From: JAAYEA01 sp012689325
GTDB taxonomy: Bacteria > Chloroflexota > Anaerolineae > JAAYEA01
Assembly (NCBI GenBank): GCA_036841525.1
Contig: DAITVZ010000030.1
Span: 1 to 53,175 of the forward strand
Direction of reading: 5' to 3'
Length of the DNA stretch: 53,175 bases
Shown here: positions 49,599 through 53,175 of the stretch, in pieces
Layout of the letters: each line of letters begins with the position of its first letter
How positions within the stretch are numbered: position 1 is the first letter of the stretch
Translations under genes and position numbers: made by a program
The notes under the pieces: generated by a model
Databases searched by the model: none
What the model saw: only the letters and a program-made list of their open reading frames with translations
What the model was told of the DNA's origin: nothing

Positions 49599-51077
49599 AT
49601 GTCCAACACGTTAGTGATCAACGCCGATCAGGGCCAGGTCACCATCGACCGCAACATCTATGGCCACTTTGCCGAGCACCTCGGCCACTGCATCTATGGC
49701 GGCATCTGGGTGGGGGAGGACTCGACCATCCCCAACACCCGCGGCATCCGCAACGACGTGGTCCAGGCGCTGCGCGAGATGAAAATCCCGGTGCTGCGCT
49801 GGCCCGGCGGCTGCTTTGCCGACGAGTACCACTGGATGGACGGCATCGGCCCCCGCGCCCAGCGCCCCACCATCGTCAACACCCACTGGGGCATGGTCAC
49901 CGAGAACAACGCCTTTGGCACCCACGAGTTCATGGACCTCTGCGGCCAGCTCGGCTGCGAGCCCTATATCTGCGGCAACGTGGGCAGCGGCACCGTGCTC
50001 GAGATGCAGCAGTGGGTGGAGTATCTGACCTTTGACGGCATCTCGCCCATGGCCGACCGGCGGCGGGCCAACGGCCGCGCGGAGCCCTGGCGCGTCAAGT
50101 ATTGGGGCGTGGGCAACGAGAACTGGGGCTGCGGCGGCAACATGCGCCCCGAATACTATGCCGACGTCTATCGCCGCTTCCAGACGTATGTGCGCCACCT
50201 TTCCGGCAACAAGGTCTACAAGATCGCTTGCGGGGCGAACAGCCGGAACTATTACTGGACCGAGGTGCTGATGCGCGAGGCGGCCCGGCACATGGACGGG
50301 CTGAGCCTGCACTATTACACCCGCCTCGGCTGGAAGCCCGACCGCGGCCAGGCCACCCAGTTCACCGAGAAAGAGTGGTTCGGCATCCTGCGCGAAGGGC
50401 TGGCCATGGACGAGCTGGTGCGCAAGCATGCGACCATCATGGACGCCTACGACCCGGAGAAACGCATCGGGATGATGGTGGACGAGTGGGGCACCTGGTA
50501 CGAGGTGGAGCCGGGGACCAACCCGGGCTTTCTCTATCAGCAGAACGCGCTGCGCGACGCGCTGGTGGCGGGGTCGACGCTGAACATATTCAACAACCAC
50601 GCCGACCGCGTGCGCATGGCCAACATCGCCCAGACCGTCAACGTGCTGCAAGCGGTGATCCTCACCGACGGGCCCAAGATGCTGCTGACGCCCACCTATC
50701 ACGTCTTCGAGATGTTCAAGGTGCACCAGGACGCCAAGTTGCTGCCGGTGACGCTGCAAAGCGAGACCTACGCCTTCGGCGACGAGTCCATCCCGGCGCT
50801 GAACGCCTCGGCCTCCCGCGACGCCGAGGGTACGGTGCACGTCTCGCTGTGCAACCTGGACCCCCACCGCCCGCTGGAGGTGGATGTCACGGTGCACGGC
50901 CTGGCGGCGACTCAGGTGAGCGGGCGCATCCTCACCGACGCCGAGATGGCGGCGCACAACACCTTTGACGAGCCGAACCGCGTCCGCCCGGCGCGCTTTG
51001 ACGGCGCGACGCTGCGCCCCGGCGGGATGACCGTGCGCCTCCCGGCCAAATCGGTGGTGGTGCTCTCGGCGAAATAG
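49599..51077 (+). CDS. Alpha-L-arabinofuranosidase, GH51
   Basis: A 492-residue GH51 enzyme: TIM barrel followed by a beta-sandwich (from about 380). Acid/base E174 lies in GNENWG, nucleophile E296 in DEWGTWY. The N-terminus has IYGHFAEHLGHCIYGGIW and LRWPGGCFADEYHW. It releases terminal arabinofuranose from arabinan or arabinoxylan oligomers. No signal peptide, so it works in the cytoplasm on imported oligosaccharides. AAGGAGGG precedes ATG 49599. No sugar transporter is beside it. Confidence 0.93.
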   Translation: MSNTLVINADQGQVTIDRNIYGHFAEHLGHCIYGGIWVGEDSTIPNTRGIRNDVVQALREMKIPVLRWPGGCFADEYHWMDGIGPRAQRPTIVNTHWGMVTENNAFGTHEFMDLCGQLGCEPYICGNVGSGTVLEMQQWVEYLTFDGISPMADRRRANGRAEPWRVKYWGVGNENWGCGGNMRPEYYADVYRRFQTYVRHLSGNKVYKIACGANSRNYYWTEVLMREAARHMDGLSLHYYTRLGWKPDRGQATQFTEKEWFGILREGLAMDELVRKHATIMDAYDPEKRIGMMVDEWGTWYEVEPGTNPGFLYQQNALRDALVAGSTLNIFNNHADRVRMANIAQTVNVLQAVILTDGPKMLLTPTYHVFEMFKVHQDAKLLPVTLQSETYAFGDESIPALNASASRDAEGTVHVSLCNLDPHRPLEVDVTVHGLAATQVSGRILTDAEMAAHNTFDEPNRVRPARFDGATLRPGGMTVRLPAKSVVVLSAK

Positions 51078-51117
51078 GATTTGGGACGCAGAGTTCGCGG
51101 ATTCCCGCAGATCAGAA

Positions 51118-51154
51118 CAAAAAAGGACGCAGAGGCTCAATGGCCTCTGCGTCC
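51118..51154 (-). terminator. Terminator for the minus-strand trmD-M42 unit
   Basis: GGACGCAGAGGC (51125-51136), a short loop and its complement (to 51154). On the minus strand the stem is followed by TTTTTTGTT. The stem is part of a CACCGC/GACGCAGAG-family repeat, which continues to GGCGGTG at 51170. It also lies after the GH51 gene. Confidence 0.82.
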
Positions 51155-51179
51155 TCTGCGTCTCGGCGGTGCGCCGATC

Positions 51180-52238
51180 CTACGGCGTGAAATCGGTGCC
51201 CTCGCTCACCCGCAGGATAAAGGCGGCGATGAGCTTGGAGACGTTCTCCAGGTCGGCGATGGAGAGGGTCTCCACGGCGGTGTGCATGTAGCGCAGCGGG
51301 ATGCTCACCAGGCCGGTGGCGACGCCCGCCCGGGTCAACTGGATGGCGTTGGCGTCGGTGCCGGTGCCGCGAGGGGCGGCCTCCATCTGGTAGGGGATGC
51401 CCTCTTCCTTGGCGGCCTGGATCAGCAGGTCCACCACCACGGGGTTAAAGTTCGGCCCGCGGGCGATGACCGGCCCGGCGCCCAGCTTGATCTCGCCCAG
51501 CTTGCGCTTGTCCATGTCCGGGCTATCGGTGGCGTGGCAGACGTCCACGGCGATGCCGACCTTGGGATCGACGCCAAAGGCGCTGGTGGTGGCGCCGCGC
51601 AGCCCCACCTCTTCCTGCACGGTGGAGACGGAATGGACGGCGGCCTTGAGCGGCTTGCCGGCCAGCAGGCGCAACACCTCGCCCACGGCAAAGCTGCCCG
51701 CCTTGTCGTCAAAGGCCCGCGCCACATAGATGTCGCCGCGCAGTTGCTCCAGGCCGTAGGTGTAGGTGATCGGGTCGCCGATCTCCACCAGGGCGGCGGC
51801 CTCGTCCTTGTCCTTGGCCCCGATGTCGATCCACATCTCGTGCAGCTCGTAGGCCTTTTTCCGCTCGTCCGGCGTCATCACGTGGATCGCCTTCTTGCCG
51901 GTGATGCCCAGCACGGGCCCGTTTTTGGTGTGGATCAGCACGCGGCGGCCGGGGATGATGTTCACGTCAAAGCCGCCGATGGTGTTGAACGAGATGTAGC
52001 CCTGGTCGTTGATGTAGCCGACCTGGAAGCCCAGCTCGTCCACGTGCCCGCAGAGGATGACGCGCGGCGCGCCGGCGGGGTTCTTGACGGCGATGCAGTT
52101 GCCGTGCAGGTCGGTGCGGACGCTGTCGGCGTAGGGGGCCATGTACTCGCGCCAGAGCTTTTGGGCGGGCTGCTCATAGCCCGACGGGCTGGGCGCGGCG
52201 ATCAGGGAACGCAGAAACTCGAGCGATTCTGGTCTCAT
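51180..52238 (-). CDS. M42-family metallopeptidase (glutamyl aminopeptidase-like)
   Basis: A 352-residue co-catalytic metallopeptidase. Metal ligands appear in CGHVDELGF, ARAFDDKAG, STVQEEVGLRG, VDVCHATD and the C-terminal IPLRYMHTAVE. The N-terminus has APSPSGYEQP. Members are cytoplasmic, often dodecameric (TET) aminopeptidases; some were annotated as FrvX or endoglucanase CelM. It lies 60 bases after trmD on the same strand. Confidence 0.93.
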   Translation of the reverse strand: MRPESLEFLRSLIAAPSPSGYEQPAQKLWREYMAPYADSVRTDLHGNCIAVKNPAGAPRVILCGHVDELGFQVGYINDQGYISFNTIGGFDVNIIPGRRVLIHTKNGPVLGITGKKAIHVMTPDERKKAYELHEMWIDIGAKDKDEAAALVEIGDPITYTYGLEQLRGDIYVARAFDDKAGSFAVGEVLRLLAGKPLKAAVHSVSTVQEEVGLRGATTSAFGVDPKVGIAVDVCHATDSPDMDKRKLGEIKLGAGPVIARGPNFNPVVVDLLIQAAKEEGIPYQMEAAPRGTGTDANAIQLTRAGVATGLVSIPLRYMHTAVETLSIADLENVSKLIAAFILRVSEGTDFTP

Positions 52239-52298
52239 GTCATGCTCCTCAAGGTGTTATTTCGCGACGCAACGGGTATATTCTCTGCAAAATCGGGA

Positions 52299-53060
52299 TT
52301 ATGGCAAATCATCGGGCCGCGAGCGCGCCAGCTCGTCCAGGAAGCGGCGGTCGGCCTCGCTCAGCTCCTGCTTGTCCAGCAGGTCGGGGCGGCGCTCCCA
52401 CGTGCGGCGGAGCGCTTCCTGCCGGCGCCAGCGCGTCACCTGGCCGTGGTTGCCGGAGAGGAGCACCTCCGGCACGGCGTGGCCGCGGAAAACCGGCGGC
52501 CGGGTGTAATGGGGGTATTCCAGCAGCCCGCTGGCGAACGAGTCGTTCTGCGCGCCTTGCGGATCGCCCAGCACGCCGGGAAGCAGCCGCGCCACCGCCT
52601 CGACGATGACCATGGCGGGGAGCTCGCCGCCGTTGAGCACGTAATCGCCGATCGAGATCTCGTCGGTGGCGAGGCGCTCGCGCACCCGCTCGTCCACCCC
52701 CTCGTACCGCCCGCAGATGAGCAGCAGCCGCGGCTGGGCGGCCAGCTCTTGGGCTAGCGCCTGGGTGAAGGTGCGCCCTTGCGGCGTCAGCAGGATGCGC
52801 GGGACGTCAGGGAGCGGCGCGCCCTCCGGCGACTCCAGCGCCGCCTCCGCCGCCCGAAAGATCGGGTCGGGCTTCATCACCATGCCCCCGCCGCCGCCAT
52901 AGGGCGCGTCGTCGGTGATGTGGTGCTTGTCGGTGGTATAGTCGCGGATATTGTGCAGCCGCACCTCCACGTCGCCCGCATCGATGGCGCGCTTGAGGAT
53001 GCTCTCCGCCAGAAACCCGTCAAATAGCCCCGGGAACAGGGTCAGGATATCGAAGCGCAT
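52299..53060 (-). CDS. tRNA (guanine-37-N1)-methyltransferase
   Basis: A 253-residue TrmD of the SPOUT knot family, which makes m1G37 in tRNA and prevents frameshifts. Motifs MRFDILTLFPGLFDGF, DDAPYGGGGGMVM, CGRYEGVDERV and SIGDYVLNGGELPAM with the knot residues are all present. GGAGG precedes the ATG at 53060. The neighbours usual in other bacteria (rpsP, rimM, rplS) are not next to it on this side. Confidence 0.97.
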   Translation of the reverse strand: MRFDILTLFPGLFDGFLAESILKRAIDAGDVEVRLHNIRDYTTDKHHITDDAPYGGGGGMVMKPDPIFRAAEAALESPEGAPLPDVPRILLTPQGRTFTQALAQELAAQPRLLLICGRYEGVDERVRERLATDEISIGDYVLNGGELPAMVIVEAVARLLPGVLGDPQGAQNDSFASGLLEYPHYTRPPVFRGHAVPEVLLSGNHGQVTRWRRQEALRRTWERRPDLLDKQELSEADRRFLDELARSRPDDLP

Positions 53061-53077
53061 GGGAACCTCCAGGCCGC

Positions 53078-53106
53078 ATTGTACCACAACCTCGGCCCGC
53101 GCCCAA
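53078..53106 (-). promoter_or_regulatory. Promoter of trmD
   Basis: On the minus strand, TTGGGC (53106-53101), a 17-bp spacer and TACAAT (53083-53078), 18 bases before the start codon. Confidence 0.65.
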
Positions 53107-53175
53107 GGTTGCGAAACCATCAGGGCGATTGCATTAAAAGTGAGGTAGAATAGCGGCTATCCTGTACAGGGGGGT

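Noticed and set aside
53133..53160. Plus-strand promoter at the right end (TAGAAT near 53146)
   Set aside because: No acceptable -35 at 16-18 bp and the gene it would serve is outside the window.

Overview
The window is GC-rich DNA with typical bacterial operons and no tRNA, rRNA, CRISPR array or insertion sequence that I can see. Gene content points to a member of the Chloroflexota, probably Anaerolineae or a related class. The supporting signs are a MalT/LuxR-type regulator with the characteristic N-terminus, a DUF1385 protein next to rpmE and tdk, Pro/Thr-rich lipoproteins with metallopeptidase, trypsin and PD40 domains, DUF4386-type membrane proteins, and several families of short intergenic palindromes. 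This assignment is an inference from gene families, not from a marker phylogeny.

Layout. 1-4.2 kb: an M23 peptidase, a mannitol-dehydrogenase-family enzyme and a convergent AbrB-family membrane protein. 4.4-6.5 kb: uvrB with a LexA-like operator in its promoter. 6.5-12.6 kb (minus strand): a small membrane protein with an apparent frameshift, wecB-gmhA (surface sugar supply), a trypsin/SH3b/PD40 lipoprotein and an Fsr-like MFS exporter. 12.8-15.5 kb: rplU-rpmA, rpmE, tdk and DUF1385. 15.5-24.5 kb: a run of eight plus-strand genes (malic enzyme, Ldh2-type dehydrogenase, LarA-type nickel racemase, GlcF-type Fe-S protein, UroD-like methyltransferase, GlcD-type flavoprotein, ThiS/MoaD-like protein, flavin reductase). 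It looks like a 2-hydroxyacid (lactate/malate/glycolate-type) utilisation cluster with unusual partners. 24.5-30.8 kb (minus): a hybrid sensor kinase followed by FG-GAP, deacetylase, cupin and nucleoside-hydrolase-family genes.

31.0-39.8 kb is the accessory part. It holds a three-repeat cell-wall-hydrolase-like protein without a signal peptide, a visibly lower-GC island with an EVE-domain PD-(D/E)XK nuclease and a degenerate NgoMIV-family restriction enzyme, then a MalT-type regulator and four small genes, mostly for membrane proteins. A 31-bp exact repeat of the end of the FtsB/DivIC-like gene lies on both sides of the regulator block, in the form of an in-frame FtsB tail fragment at 34526-34576. 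This suggests the block arrived by recombination. 39.8-44.4 kb (minus): the FtsB-like gene, a GNAT, a polysaccharide deacetylase lipoprotein, an anchored protein and a Xer recombinase. 44.5-48.0 kb (minus): an iron-regulator-feoA-feoB-feoC operon with a DtxR-type box over its promoter. 48.0-53.2 kb: an MFS exporter, a GH51 arabinofuranosidase, an M42 peptidase and trmD.

Regulatory signals are unusually readable. Many genes have sigma70-type promoters with TATAAT-like -10 boxes and 16-18 bp spacers, and these decide several start codons. No gap without a gene exceeds about 300 bases. The larger gaps (12585-12858, 37336-37605, 47801-48085, 49421-49598) hold promoters, palindromic repeats or nothing recognisable. 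No sequence search could be run, so family assignments rest on recognised motifs and remembered family sequences.
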